A stretch of DNA of 64,000 bases from assembly GCA_964446945.1 (NCBI GenBank), contig CAYUQO010000005.1, forward strand, positions 62,001-126,000, in the 5' to 3' direction. Positions 1 through 9,116 of this stretch are shown in pieces. The translations under genes were made by a program, and so were the position numbers. How positions within the stretch are numbered: the first letter of the stretch is position 1; the number at the start of each line of letters is the position of its first letter. Source of the DNA: CAIYRG01 sp964446945. GTDB lineage: Bacteria; Pseudomonadota; Alphaproteobacteria; Micropepsales; Micropepsaceae. A model generated the notes under the pieces. The model was not told the DNA's origin and made no database searches. It worked only from the letters and a program-made list of their open reading frames with translations.

Positions 1-458
1 CGTTGGTTGACCGCGCGCTCATATTCATCGTAGGTCCGGGGTTTCCAGCCGCGGGAATTCTTCTTGAATGCGCCGTTTGTGGCGAGGTAGGCCGCCGCTA
101 CACGCTCGAAGCTTTGCTTCTCGTCGTGTTGGGTTTGCCCTCCAAGAACGGGCGTGTGGCGCGCCGTGCGCGGGTCGTGCCCGGCTCTGCATCGTTCGTC
201 TATCTGAAGCGCCCATTCGCGGGCGTGCGATAGGTTGCTGATGTGCGCTCGCTTGGGATAGGTGAGCCGTATCGGCTGCGACTGCCCTTTGACCCGCACG
301 CGAACTGCGAAGCTCCTATCGCCGGTTGATGTCACCCTGAGCCAAAGAGGCGAGATATCATCGCGCCTTTCCGCGCGCCCGCTCTTTGGCGGCTTCATTT
401 CGATAACAGCCGACGTAAATCGCACTCGTTTACTCCGCGATCTGCCCGCCAATTTCAT
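1..458 (-). CDS. Tyrosine recombinase (integrase), N-terminal part
   Basis: The minus-strand frame is open from an ATG at 458 to the left edge, about 152 codons, so only the N-terminus is seen. Residues about 12-60 resemble the arm-DNA-binding (DUF4102-type) domain of P4-like integrases, with SPLWLRVTSTGDRSFAVRV at residues 36-54. Residues about 117-150 resemble the SAM-like core-binding domain (SFERVAAAYLATNGAF, then GWKPRTYDEYERAV). The catalytic domain with R-H-R-Y lies outside the window. An internal ATG at 398 would be a shorter start but would cut into the arm domain. The gene points away from the tRNA fragment at 633-677, the usual geometry of an integrase beside its attachment site. 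I infer an integrated element extending to the left. Confidence 0.72.
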   Translation of the reverse strand, partial: MKLAGRSRSKRVRFTSAVIEMKPPKSGRAERRDDISPLWLRVTSTGDRSFAVRVRVKGQSQPIRLTYPKRAHISNLSHAREWALQIDERCRAGHDPRTARHTPVLGGQTQHDEKQSFERVAAAYLATNGAFKKNSRGWKPRTYDEYERAVNQ

Positions 459-632
459 TCTCCACGGTCCGGGGACACGGGCGGAGCACAGAACCATCTG
501 CTCAGCCGCGCGCACATCCACGCAACCATGTGGCGTGTTGCAGAATAAAACTCAAGTCGCTGTCAGGGGTTAGATCGCTTCGTGCTCAGCGATGCTCAAA
601 TATGTTCAGAGTTACACAATAAAGGTTTAGAA

Positions 633-677
633 CTGGGGGACTGGGGGTCGCGAGTTCAAATCTCGCCGCTCCGACCA
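633..677 (+). other. 3' half of a tRNA-Pro(GGG) gene, att-site scar
   Basis: The bases fit tRNA positions 32-76 exactly. There is a C-T-GGG-G-G anticodon loop (GGG at 635-637), a 39-43 strand, a five-base variable loop, a 5-bp T-stem GCGAG/CTCGC (650-654 and 662-666) enclosing TTCAAAT, the 3' acceptor strand CGCTCCG (667-673), discriminator A674 and CCA at 675-677. G72 with A73 implies C1:G72, a hallmark of bacterial tRNA-Pro. Nothing upstream forms the D-arm or the 5' acceptor CGGAGCG, so this is not a working gene. A 3' tRNA fragment beside an integrase is the classic product of integration into a tRNA 3' end. Confidence 0.75.
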
Positions 678-776
678 TTTTGACATCGAGCCGCCGCCGT
701 CCCTCCGCGAGCTACGGCGCGCCAAGCCGGGTTTTCAGGGGTGTCTCTTGTGACTTCGTGCTGCCGCGTCGGCGCG

Positions 777-1017
777 TCAGCGTCCGACATAACGGAACTG
801 ATGATTGTAAACCGCCGTGATGTGGGACTCGTGTCGTCTCAAGCGCTCCGCCTCATCGGCAAGGCCCAACTGCTCAGCGATCTGTATGGCATGGTTCAGA
901 GATAGACACGCGTCCTCGTAATGGTCCTTCACGTTCCAAGCCCGCGTCACACATCGCGGTGTAATGTTCTTCGGCCTGCGCTTCGTAGCGCTTCATCTCT
1001 TCAATTGTGACTGACAT
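777..1017 (-). pseudogene. Small hypothetical gene with one frameshift
   Basis: From ATG 1017 the first frame reads MSVTIEEMKRYEAQAEEHYTAM before losing sense. The next frame then continues with TRAWNVKDHYEDACLSLNHA, runs through a helical AEQLGLADEAERLRRHE segment and ends in QFRYVGR followed by TGA at 777-779. Total length is 241 nt, one base more than 80 codons, so a single inserted base near the TGTGACGCGG stretch explains it. The joined product (about 79 residues) looks like the short charged helical hypothetical proteins common in Rhizobiales; the function is unknown. It lies just outside the tRNA scar. A sequencing error is the alternative. Confidence 0.6.
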
Positions 1018-1207
1018 CTATTGCTTTCATCTATCCTGCCTTCGTTGACGGACAGTGGCGGATTTTCCATCGTCGCGACGGTGAATCACAAGTGCGGAAG
1101 TGCAGAACTGTTCGACAGGTGTAAACATTACAGCGTTCCCTGGATGGAGCACGGCAGGTAGCGCTCGAAGGCCTATTTGCGTCCACAAAGGGACGGTTGA
1201 GCTTGCA

Positions 1208-1885
1208 TTACCCGTTGTGGACAAGCGCGTGCAAGTCGGTCGATATGAGTGACACGTTGGACACGCCTGCCATGGCCATTTTGACGTAGTTCTGGGTTTC
1301 GACCGGCAAGCGCCGGTGGTGGATGAGGGCGCTCGGGCCTGCATTGTAGGCGGCGAACAGGCCCGGATAGCCGAACTTGTTGTACAGGTCGCGCAGATAC
1401 GCCGTGCCCGCGAGAATATTGTCGTGGACGTTTTGCGGATCCGAACCCAGACCGTCGCGCTGGCTAATCGCCTTATAGGTGCCGCGCATCAACTGCATGA
1501 CGCCAACAGCGCCGGCACCCGACGTAATCGGGTGGCCATCTTTTGTCGTACGGCCGCTGCTCTCGATGTTGATGATTGCACGAATCCAGTTCGCGGGGAG
1601 CGCATAGCGCACCGAAGCCTCGGCGATATAAGGCTGCCAACGGTTGATCCGCTGCGCCACCGCCGTCTGGTCCTCATCTGCCGGCGCGCTCTCGCTCGGG
1701 AAACTCAGGGCGATGCCGCGATACAGCGGCGCCGCAGCTTGATGCCACGTCTGCGTCTTTCCGAACGGCTGAATGCCCGCTGCCTGGATCATCGCAAAGA
1801 AGGTTGCAAGGGCAACGACGATCGCCAGCACGAATGGCGCGGACACCAGGTTCGCCGGAGAGAAGGTCATGGAACGTGTGGACAT
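1208..1885 (-). CDS. Membrane-anchored lytic transglycosylase (SLT domain)
   Basis: This 225-residue protein should cleave the MurNAc-GlcNAc bond of peptidoglycan in the periplasm. One hydrophobic segment at residues 13-37 serves as signal anchor. The SLT domain follows: catalytic Glu108 in IRAIINIESSG, then GAVGVMQLM at 125-133 and the FAAYNAGPSAL motif near the C-terminus. I chose the ATG at 1885 because GGGAAG precedes it by about 8 nt; the frame could open at 2032 but those residues look non-coding. Its small size is like VirB1-type or phage-spread SLT enzymes. No secretion genes adjoin it, so a general wall-remodelling role is as likely. Confidence 0.85.
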   Translation of the reverse strand: MSTRSMTFSPANLVSAPFVLAIVVALATFFAMIQAAGIQPFGKTQTWHQAAAPLYRGIALSFPSESAPADEDQTAVAQRINRWQPYIAEASVRYALPANWIRAIINIESSGRTTKDGHPITSGAGAVGVMQLMRGTYKAISQRDGLGSDPQNVHDNILAGTAYLRDLYNKFGYPGLFAAYNAGPSALIHHRRLPVETQNYVKMAMAGVSNVSLISTDLHALVHNG

Positions 1886-2166
1886 CGGATACACTTCCCT
1901 GTTCGCGCGCAGACCAGGCTGTGCGGGTTGCTTCAGATCACGGTGGTTGGGTTTGGGACCCTCACTGCCGGTGAAGGTGTGGCTTCTTCCGAAGCCGGCG
2001 TCTGTCGTCAGACGCGGGAAGAGTTTTACCATTTGGTTGCACGAAAAGAAACCAAACTAACCGGGAGCAACATGGCTGACGGATGAGGTTTCCCGAGCTG
2101 TGGCGGAGCATTATGTCCTCCCGCCGGAATGTGCAAAGATCACGCAGGTGCTTAAGGGAGAGGCAA

Positions 2167-2922
2167 ATGCGGCTACGGTGGATTATCAGTGCCGCGACCG
2201 CGGTCCTGGTTTCGGCCTCTGCCCCGGCCTATGCCGCCAGCCACGCGGTCACGTTGCGAGCGCGGGACGGCGTGAGCGTATCGGGGCTCGCCTATATGGC
2301 CGACCATCCCAAAGCGATCATCCTGCTGTTTCACCAGGCAGAGTCCAGCAAAGCCGAGTACGCGACCATCGCGCCGCGCCTCGCCGCTGCGGGCTTTACG
2401 GCTTTGGCGATCGATCAGCGCTCGGGCGGGTCGTTGTATGGCCCGAACGAAACCGCCCGCCGCCTCGCCAAACCGGCGACCTTCGAGCAGGCAAAGCCGG
2501 ATATCGAGGCGGCGCTGGATTGGGCGACGGCGCAGCATCTGCCTGTCGTATTGTGGGGAAGCAGCTATTCGGCGTCACTTGTCTTCGAGGTGGCGGCCGA
2601 TCATCCACAGGAGGTCAGCGCGATCATGTCCTTCTCACCGGGCGAGTATTTTGACGACATGAGGGACGTCGCCCGGGCTGCGGCGAAAGTCCGTGTACCG
2701 ATCTACGTCACTTCCGCTCCGGATCCCGGCGAAGTGACCGATGCCCGCGGGATACTGGCGGCGTCGCCGTCCGGTTCGAAGGTCCAGTACGTGCCGCAAT
2801 TCGGCGTGCATGGCTCCTCGACACTGATCGAGACGCAGGATCCCAAAGGGGCGGCGGAGAACTGGAAGCACGCGCTCGGGTTCCTGAACGCGCTGCCCCG
2901 CAGCGCGCTCCTGAGGAGGTAG
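2167..2922 (+). CDS. Exported alpha/beta hydrolase (dienelactone-hydrolase-like)
   Basis: This 251-residue protein has a signal peptide (residues 1-23, ending APAYA). The alpha/beta-hydrolase fold is shown by the strand IILLFHQAESS, the oxyanion region and the nucleophile elbow WGSSYSAS with Ser133. Candidate acid and histidine are Asp186 or Asp192 and His215 (FGVHGSS). The elbow ends in Ser rather than the usual Gly. The start at 2167 follows AGGGAGAGG; earlier in-frame ATGs at 2083 and 2113 lack a signal peptide. The stop lies 2 nt before the next ATG, so the two genes are probably co-transcribed. The substrate is unknown; an ester or lactone is expected. Confidence 0.8.
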   Translation: MRLRWIISAATAVLVSASAPAYAASHAVTLRARDGVSVSGLAYMADHPKAIILLFHQAESSKAEYATIAPRLAAAGFTALAIDQRSGGSLYGPNETARRLAKPATFEQAKPDIEAALDWATAQHLPVVLWGSSYSASLVFEVAADHPQEVSAIMSFSPGEYFDDMRDVARAAAKVRVPIYVTSAPDPGEVTDARGILAASPSGSKVQYVPQFGVHGSSTLIETQDPKGAAENWKHALGFLNALPRSALLRR

Positions 2923-2924
2923 CA

Positions 2925-4457
2925 ATGCACAAGGCGCTACTCGCAATCTCATCTGTCGTGTCACTGGGTCTTCTGTTCGGCAATTCGCCCTTCGCCGTCG
3001 CCGCGGACGCAGGATTCATGGGACCGGCGCCCAAGGCTCAATGCGGTCCGTCGGATCGCACGGAAAGCGGTTTGCAGGGCCAGACCACCGCGAAGGAACG
3101 TGAGAGCGGCGACTCGGAACGGGGCTACAATTGCAATCTCGAACTCGTCGGGGAATTCCGGGGTGAGGGGGCCTTTTCGCAGGACGGCCCGTCCTACTTT
3201 GGTCACTGCGCCTATATGGCGACGGAAAATAATCCGCGGCAGGCGCATCCCGGCATCGTCGTGATCGATGTTTCGGATCCGCGGAATCCGAAAGCGAGCG
3301 CGTATCTCGCCGATACTCCGGCGGCGCTCAACCCGCACGAAAATAACAAGGTGAATGAGACGCGCGGGCTGCTCGCGGTGGCGCAAAATAATGGCCCGAA
3401 CTTCGCGGTGTATGACCTGAACGGGGATTGCGCCCATCCGAAGCTCGTGTCCAGCATCACAGTGCCCGACAGCCACGGCCACATGGGCGGCTGGGCCGAG
3501 GACGGCAAAACCTACTACATTGGACAGTCATTTCGCGGCGTCGGTGGCATCCTGCCGGTTATCGACGTGACCGATCCCTACAAGGCCAAATGGCTCCTCA
3601 ACTGGACATTCAGCGGTGATGGCCGGCCCCACGACGTGAGCACCAACGCCGACGGCACACGTTTGTACGCCGGGCAACCGGGCAATTTCGGCGTCCCGCC
3701 AAAAAATTCTTCCTTCGGACCGGACGGGCTGGTGATCCTGGACACGAGCGACATTCAGGCCCGCCGTCCCAATCCGCAAATCCGGATTGTCAGCAAGCTG
3801 TTCTGGAATGACCAGGGGCAGGTCGAACAGATGCTCCCGTTCTTCTCGCATGGGCGCTCGTATCTGATCAGCACCGACGAGTCCGGCGGGCAAGCAGGCG
3901 CCGGGAAATTGGCGGCGGCATGTGCCCGGGGAGCATCGCCCTACGGCTATTCGAATGTCATCGACATCACCGACGAGACAAAGCCCAGAATCGTCTCCAA
4001 GATCATGCTCGAGGTGCACGACACGAAGAACTGTACGAAATTTCTTGCCGAGCCGCTGGAGGTTGGCGGCGGACCCCTCGACTACTCCACTGAAAGATGC
4101 GCGATCGACCGCGTGATGAATCCGGCGATGGCGGCTTGCGGTTCGAGAGGTGCAGGCACGCGCGTTTACGACATTCGCGATCCGCTCCACCCGAGAGAGA
4201 TCGCGTATTGGAAGGGGCCGGCGCCGCGAAAGGCTTTCCTTCCCGGATCCGGCAGCTGGTCGCCGGGCGTCGATCGCACCGTGGAGAAGCAGGCTGGTCT
4301 GGCGCGTTTTGTCAAAGTCCCCGCCGCGGACGGAAAAGGGCAGGAGTTGAATTTGTGGATCGCCGGTGATGCCGGTGGTTTTCAGGTGTTACGTTTTACC
4401 GGCCGGTATTTGCAGACGCAGCAGGGCAGGGCGATCACCGCTGCATTCGCCGAGTAG
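2925..4457 (+). CDS. Exported LVIVD-repeat beta-propeller protein
   Basis: This 510-residue protein has a clean signal peptide (residues 1-27, MHKALLAISSVVSLG to AVAAD). It contains repeated blades of the LVIVD type: GIVVIDVSDPRNPKASAYL, LPVIDVTDPYKAKWLL, VIDITDETKPRIVSKI and VYDIRDPLHPREIAYW. Such repeats form beta-propellers at the cell surface or in the periplasm, and their ligand is usually unknown. GAGGAGG overlaps the stop of the upstream hydrolase and serves as RBS, suggesting translational coupling. Several Cys pairs may form disulfides. The family is often annotated only as LVIVD repeat-containing; no enzymatic role can be claimed. Confidence 0.82.
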   Translation: MHKALLAISSVVSLGLLFGNSPFAVAADAGFMGPAPKAQCGPSDRTESGLQGQTTAKERESGDSERGYNCNLELVGEFRGEGAFSQDGPSYFGHCAYMATENNPRQAHPGIVVIDVSDPRNPKASAYLADTPAALNPHENNKVNETRGLLAVAQNNGPNFAVYDLNGDCAHPKLVSSITVPDSHGHMGGWAEDGKTYYIGQSFRGVGGILPVIDVTDPYKAKWLLNWTFSGDGRPHDVSTNADGTRLYAGQPGNFGVPPKNSSFGPDGLVILDTSDIQARRPNPQIRIVSKLFWNDQGQVEQMLPFFSHGRSYLISTDESGGQAGAGKLAAACARGASPYGYSNVIDITDETKPRIVSKIMLEVHDTKNCTKFLAEPLEVGGGPLDYSTERCAIDRVMNPAMAACGSRGAGTRVYDIRDPLHPREIAYWKGPAPRKAFLPGSGSWSPGVDRTVEKQAGLARFVKVPAADGKGQELNLWIAGDAGGFQVLRFTGRYLQTQQGRAITAAFAE

Positions 4458-4470
4458 GCGGTCAGTCCGC

Positions 4471-5466
4471 GTGATTCCGCTTTCGGTTCTTGATCTTTCC
4501 CCGATCGTGCAGGGCGGCGACGCAGCGGCTGCGCTGCGCAACACGGTTGACCTCGCTCGCCATGCCGAAGAGTGGGGCTATCGCAGGTACTGGCTCGCCG
4601 AACATCACAACATGCCGGGCATCGCCAGCGCCGCAACGTCGGTAGTTATCGGCCATGTCGCCGGGGCAACAAACAGGATTCGGGTGGGCGCGGGCGGCAT
4701 CATGCTGCCCAATCATTCACCGCTCGTCATCGCGGAACAATTCGGGACGCTGGCGACCATCTATCCGGGCCGGATCGATCTCGGAATCGGGCGTGCTCCG
4801 GGTACGGATCAACGCACCATGATCGCGCTGCGCCGGAATCTGATCGGCGATTTTGATTCATTTCCCCAGGATGTTCTGGAGCTGGTATCCTATCTTGGAC
4901 CGCTTGCGCCGGGACAACCCGTGCAGGCCATTCCCGGCGCGGGAACCGGAGTGCCGGTCTGGATTCTCGGATCAAGCCTCTACGGCGCGCAGCTCGCCGC
5001 TGCCCTCGGCCTGCCATACGCATTCGCGTCCCATTTCGCGCCGGAACAACTTGAACCGGCTATCGCGGTCTATCGGGATCGCTTTCATCGTTCGCGCTAT
5101 TTGTCAAAGCCATACGTCATGCTTGGCATCAGCGTCTTCGCGGCTGAAACGGATTCCGAGGCGAGGCGGCTGTTCACGTCCCAGCAACAGTCCGTCATCA
5201 ATTCCCGCTCCGGCCGGCCGGGCCAGTTGCCACCGCCGATCGATGACATCGAGGCCAATCTCGACGACCGCGGCAGGACAATACTGGATTCTGTGTTGAC
5301 CTGCGCCTTTGTCGGTTCGCCGGGGACAGTGATGCAACGTCTTGAGAAGTTTATGGAATGCCACAGGCCGGACGAACTCATGGTGACAGCACAGATTTTC
5401 GACCATGCCGCGCGGCTGAGATCCTTCCAGATCCTGAGCGAGATCTCGCGCGTTCAGAGCACGTGA
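4471..5466 (+). CDS. LLM-class flavin-dependent oxidoreductase
   Basis: This 331-residue luciferase-like monooxygenase fold protein is probably cytoplasmic and uses reduced FMN. Marker stretches are IPLSVLDLSPIVQGG at the N-terminus, RRYWLAEHHNMPGIAS, RVGAGGIMLPNHSPL and GRIDLGIGRAPGTDQ, which together match the MsnO8/YhbW-like subgroup. The GTG at 4471 was chosen because homologues start with IPLSVLDLSP; the open frame extends upstream to 4366 but those residues overlap the preceding gene. No clear RBS is seen. It lies 13 nt after the LVIVD gene and could be co-transcribed with it. The substrate is unknown. Confidence 0.85.
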   Translation: MIPLSVLDLSPIVQGGDAAAALRNTVDLARHAEEWGYRRYWLAEHHNMPGIASAATSVVIGHVAGATNRIRVGAGGIMLPNHSPLVIAEQFGTLATIYPGRIDLGIGRAPGTDQRTMIALRRNLIGDFDSFPQDVLELVSYLGPLAPGQPVQAIPGAGTGVPVWILGSSLYGAQLAAALGLPYAFASHFAPEQLEPAIAVYRDRFHRSRYLSKPYVMLGISVFAAETDSEARRLFTSQQQSVINSRSGRPGQLPPPIDDIEANLDDRGRTILDSVLTCAFVGSPGTVMQRLEKFMECHRPDELMVTAQIFDHAARLRSFQILSEISRVQST

Positions 5467-5588
5467 TCGTCACAGGCAAGATCAGATCGTAATCGGCCGA
5501 TCGGCGAAGATCACCCGCCAATCGGCGAGTTCATCGACCATTGCTTTGCTGCTGCGGGTGAAAGCCGTGCGGCGCGCATGCGCGCCGG

Positions 5589-8500
5589 TTATTCCGCGGC
5601 AATGGCGCGCATGATCCGCGGCTGGTGCTGTTCGTCGCCGGATGTGGGATCGATCCGCCGCTTGACCATGCGGTCGACTTTGTCGAGATAGAGATAGACG
5701 ACCGGCGTGATGTAAAGCGTCAGCAGCTGCGACACCAATAACCCGCCGACCACCGCGACACCGAGCGGCTGGCGCAATTCCGAGCCGGCGCCGGTTCCGA
5801 GCGCAATCGGCATTGCGCCGAAGATCGCCGCGCAAGTCGTCATCATGATCGGCCGGAAGCGCAACAGGCAGGCCTCGCGGATCGCCTCGGGGGCGGGCAG
5901 GCCGGCGGAGCGGCGCTGAATGGCGAAGTCGATCATCATGATCGCGTTCTTTTTGACGATGCCGACCAGCATGACGATGCCGATCATCGCGATCACCGAC
6001 AGGTCCATCTTGAAAATCATCAGTACAACCAGGGCGCCGACACCGGCCGACGGCAGGCCCGAAAGAATGGTGATCGGATGGATGAAGCTTTCATAGAGAA
6101 TTCCGAGCACGACGAAAGCGGCGAATATCGCGGCCAGCACCAGGGCGCCCTGGCCCTTGAGTGAATCCTCGAACACCTGCGCGTTGCCCTGGAATCCCGT
6201 GGTGATCGAGGCGGGCAGGTGCTCCTCCTGTTCGATCTCATGGATGGCATCGACCGCCTGGCCGAGCGCAACGCCGGCATCCGTACTGAAGAAGATCGTC
6301 ATTGCGGGCTGCTGGCTCTGGTGATTGACCTGCAGCGCTCCGATGGTCGGCACCTGGCGGACCAGCGCGGACAGCGGAACGACCGGTCCGGTCGGCGTGG
6401 TCGCGCCGCTAATCCCGGAGCCCCCCGCAGGAGTAGCACTGCCGTCACTCGACCGTCCGTTGAGGTTCGTCTTGAGGAACAGCTTGCTCAATCCGGCCGG
6501 ATTGGCCTGAATCTTCGGGTCGCACTCCAGGATCACGTAATAGTCGTTGACGTCGGTGTACATCGTCGCCACCGGCCTGCTGCCGAAGCAGTCATAGAGT
6601 TCCTGGCGTATCTGGTCCTGGGTCACGCCATAAACCGCGGCGGCCTCGCGGTCGATCTGCAGCGACATTTGCGGATTGTTGACATAGAGATCGCTGCCGA
6701 CGTCGCGCAGGCCCGGAATCTTCGCGATCTTTTCCATGATTTGCGGTCCGACCCTGTAGAGGGTCGCGGTATCGCTGGATTGGAGCGTGTACTGATACAT
6801 GCTCTTTCCCGCGCGCCCGCCAATATTGACGTTCTGCATGACCTGGAAATAGGACTCGATGCCGACTAGGGAATTCGCCTTGACCCGCAGCCGCTGAACC
6901 ACCGTGCCGATGTCTTCCCGCTGATCGCGCGGTTTCAGCACGACCAAAGCGCGTCCGAAATTGCTGGTCGCAGTCGCCCCGCCCGTCGTGATGTTGAGAT
7001 AGTCCACCGCAGGATCGTTGAGCAGGATATCCGCGACCTGCCGCGTGCGCGCCGTCATGGCGCTGGTGGAAATGTCCGATGGACCTTCAACGACGACATT
7101 GAGGAAACCGGTGTCCTCGATCGGGAAAAAATCTTTGGGTATGACGATATACAGCCCCACCGTGCCGATCAGTGTACAGATCATCACCAGAAGCGTGGCG
7201 AAACGGTATTTCAGGACAAAATCGAGGCTCGCCTCGTAACCGCGGACCGAGCGCCTGAAGATGGCTTCGAAGCCACGCAGCAGGATATTCCGGCTCTCAC
7301 CGTCGTGATGGGTCTTGAGCACGCGGGCGCACAGCATCGGCGTAAGGGTCAGCGACACCAGGCCGGAAATCAGGATGGTGACCGTAATGGTCACGGCAAA
7401 TTCGCGGAACACGCGCCCGACCATGCCGCCCATGAACAGCACCGGAATGAAGACCGCGATCAGCGAACAGGTGATCGAAATGATGGTGAACCCGACCTCG
7501 CGCGAACCTTTTAGCGCCGCCTCGAATGGCGTCATGCCACCTTCGGTGTGGCGGACGATGTTCTCCAGCATGACGATGGCATCATCGACTACGAATCCGA
7601 CCGAGAGCGTCAGCGCCATCAGCGTCAGATTGTTGATCGAGAAGTTGAACGCGTACATCGCCGCGCAGGTGGCAATCAACGAGATCGGCACCGCGAGCGA
7701 GGGAATGATCGTGGCGGATGCCGAGCGCAGGAACAGGAAGATCACGGCGACGACCAGCGCGAATGCAATCGCCAGGGTCAGCTGCACGTCGCGCACCGAA
7801 TTTCGGACGGAAACCGATCGGTCGGCGAACAACTCCAATTTGACCGCCGGCGGAATCTGCGCGCGATAGCCCGGCAGCTGGTCATAGATGGCGTCGACGA
7901 TCCTGACCGTGTTCCCGTCCGATTGCTTGTAAACCGCAAGCCCGACCGATTTTTCGTTCTTGTAGTAATTGGCGCCCTGCTGGTTCTCGACGTCATCGAT
8001 GACGTTGGCGATTTCGCTGAGCCGGATCGGCGCGCCATTGCGGTAGGCGGCGATGACGTTCTTGTATTCGGCGGCGGTGCGCATCGCCGCCGACGCTTCC
8101 AGCGTCGTGTTCTGCCTGGCCTCGATTCCGGCGATGGAGCCGACCGGCGTGTTCGAATTGTTCTTGGCCAGGACGGTGCGCACATCCTCCATCGAGATGT
8201 CGCGCTGTGCCGCGGCGACCGGATCGACCTGGACGCGCACGGCGAATTTCTGGTCACCGAACACCAGAACCTGGGCCACACCCGGGATTTGCGAAATCTG
8301 CTGCGCCAGCGTGATCTCGCCATAGTCGTCAACTTTCGACATCGGCAGCGTCTGCGAAGTCAGACTGAGCTGGATGACCGGCGGATCGGCCGGATTGACC
8401 TTGCGAAACGACGGCGGGGTCAGCATTTCGACCGGCAGCTTGCGCGCTGCCACGGTCAGCGCCGTCTGCACGTCGAGCGCGGCGCCGTCGATATTGCGGT

Positions 8501-8792
8501 CAAGGTCGAACTGCAGGACAACCGAACTGATGCCGAGCGCCGACGAGGACGTCATGGAAGTGACGCCGGCGATGGTGGCAAGCGACCGCTCGATCGGTCC
8601 GGCGACCGAAGTGCCCATGGTTTCGGCGCTGGCGCCGGGCAGGGTGGCGGTGATCTGGATGGTCGGAAAATCGACCGCCGGAAGTGCGGCGACCGCGAGC
8701 TGGCGATAACCGAGCAAACCGAACACGATCAGCGACGCCATGATCAGCGTCGTCATCACCGGGCGGCGGATGCAGGTCTCCGAAATTTTCAC
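5589..8792 (-). CDS. RND efflux permease (AcrB/MdtB-C family)
   Basis: This 1067-residue inner-membrane pump has the usual HAE1 length. It starts with the RND signature MKISETCIRRPVMTTLIMASL, followed by LPAVDFPTIQITATLPGA, the first large periplasmic loop, and the TM4 stretch LTLSVGFVVDDAIVMLENI with paired Asp used for proton translocation. The second half has the equivalent IGIVMLVGIVKKNAIMMIDF with the essential Lys. The wording resembles MdtB/MdtC-type pumps. The start is GTG at 8792 after GGGAG. No periplasmic adaptor or outer-membrane channel gene adjoins it on either side, which is unusual since adaptors normally precede the pump. The divided signalling pair at 9.1-11.2 kb is co-oriented and may regulate it. 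Confidence 0.93.
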   Translation of the reverse strand: MKISETCIRRPVMTTLIMASLIVFGLLGYRQLAVAALPAVDFPTIQITATLPGASAETMGTSVAGPIERSLATIAGVTSMTSSSALGISSVVLQFDLDRNIDGAALDVQTALTVAARKLPVEMLTPPSFRKVNPADPPVIQLSLTSQTLPMSKVDDYGEITLAQQISQIPGVAQVLVFGDQKFAVRVQVDPVAAAQRDISMEDVRTVLAKNNSNTPVGSIAGIEARQNTTLEASAAMRTAAEYKNVIAAYRNGAPIRLSEIANVIDDVENQQGANYYKNEKSVGLAVYKQSDGNTVRIVDAIYDQLPGYRAQIPPAVKLELFADRSVSVRNSVRDVQLTLAIAFALVVAVIFLFLRSASATIIPSLAVPISLIATCAAMYAFNFSINNLTLMALTLSVGFVVDDAIVMLENIVRHTEGGMTPFEAALKGSREVGFTIISITCSLIAVFIPVLFMGGMVGRVFREFAVTITVTILISGLVSLTLTPMLCARVLKTHHDGESRNILLRGFEAIFRRSVRGYEASLDFVLKYRFATLLVMICTLIGTVGLYIVIPKDFFPIEDTGFLNVVVEGPSDISTSAMTARTRQVADILLNDPAVDYLNITTGGATATSNFGRALVVLKPRDQREDIGTVVQRLRVKANSLVGIESYFQVMQNVNIGGRAGKSMYQYTLQSSDTATLYRVGPQIMEKIAKIPGLRDVGSDLYVNNPQMSLQIDREAAAVYGVTQDQIRQELYDCFGSRPVATMYTDVNDYYVILECDPKIQANPAGLSKLFLKTNLNGRSSDGSATPAGGSGISGATTPTGPVVPLSALVRQVPTIGALQVNHQSQQPAMTIFFSTDAGVALGQAVDAIHEIEQEEHLPASITTGFQGNAQVFEDSLKGQGALVLAAIFAAFVVLGILYESFIHPITILSGLPSAGVGALVVLMIFKMDLSVIAMIGIVMLVGIVKKNAIMMIDFAIQRRSAGLPAPEAIREACLLRFRPIMMTTCAAIFGAMPIALGTGAGSELRQPLGVAVVGGLLVSQLLTLYITPVVYLYLDKVDRMVKRRIDPTSGDEQHQPRIMRAIAAE

Positions 8793-9116
8793 GCCCGGCT
8801 CCCCGGCTTGCGCACGCGCAGGCTCACGCGCGGGCCATTGTCCGGCAGACGATGTCCGCCAGCGATCGGGCCAGTCTAACCGGGGTGCTTACGGTACGAG
8901 AATAATGCAAATCTGCCCCGCCGTTGCTGTAACGCGCCGGCCAATGGCTGCCGGCGCACAGCGGCAAAGGCTATTGCATATTTGCTAAATTTGCACTGCC
9001 GTTCGGTCAATCACTGACCGATTCTGGCCCTTTCGGTGCCGAAGGCCGGCAGACCGGATTTTTGAGAGCAGACTTGCAAAACCGGCGGAATCGGGAGGCC
9101 GGCGGGCCACAGCGGG
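8793..9116. other. 324-nt intergenic gap with hairpins and a gene remnant
   Basis: This lies between the histidine kinase and the RND permease, both on the minus strand. It holds no complete gene. Two perfect hairpins are visible: an 8-bp stem GCGCCGGC/GCCGGCGC at 8934-8957, and a 6-bp stem CGGTCA/TGACCG with a 5-base loop at 9004-9020. A tail of a PDF-ending protein is seen on the plus strand at 9018-9065 (separate entry). The AT-rich stretch around 8970-8995 could carry the permease promoter, but no clear -35/-10 pair is recognisable. Confidence 0.5.
9018..9065 (+). pseudogene. Decayed C-terminal tail of a PDF-COOH family gene
   Basis: After an in-frame TGA at 9015-9017 the plus strand reads PILALSVPKAGRPDF and stops with TGA at 9063-9065. 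The last residues VPKAGRPDF match the tails of the intact paralogues at 16.4 kb (VPHADRPDF), 25.6 kb (VPRAEKPDF) and 29.4 kb (VPRADRPDF). Nothing further upstream resembles the family. I infer the last trace of a deleted copy. With so few residues chance similarity is possible, but the tail is rare in shape and the window holds several true copies. Confidence 0.4.

Noticed and set aside
262..573. 103-codon plus-strand frame near the left edge
   Set aside because: It is antisense to the integrase N-terminal domain, which has clear family features.
600..680. Complete tRNA gene
   Set aside because: Only positions 32-76 can be assigned; there is no D-arm or 5' acceptor strand upstream.
1316..2086. 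256-codon plus-strand frame opposite the lytic transglycosylase
   Set aside because: The opposite strand carries an intact SLT domain and RBS; this frame is low-complexity Arg-rich shadow.
7548..8879. Long plus-strand open frame (443 codons) opposite the RND permease
   Set aside because: Arg/Asp/Gly-rich shadow of a GC-rich gene; the minus strand encodes a full-length conserved RND protein.
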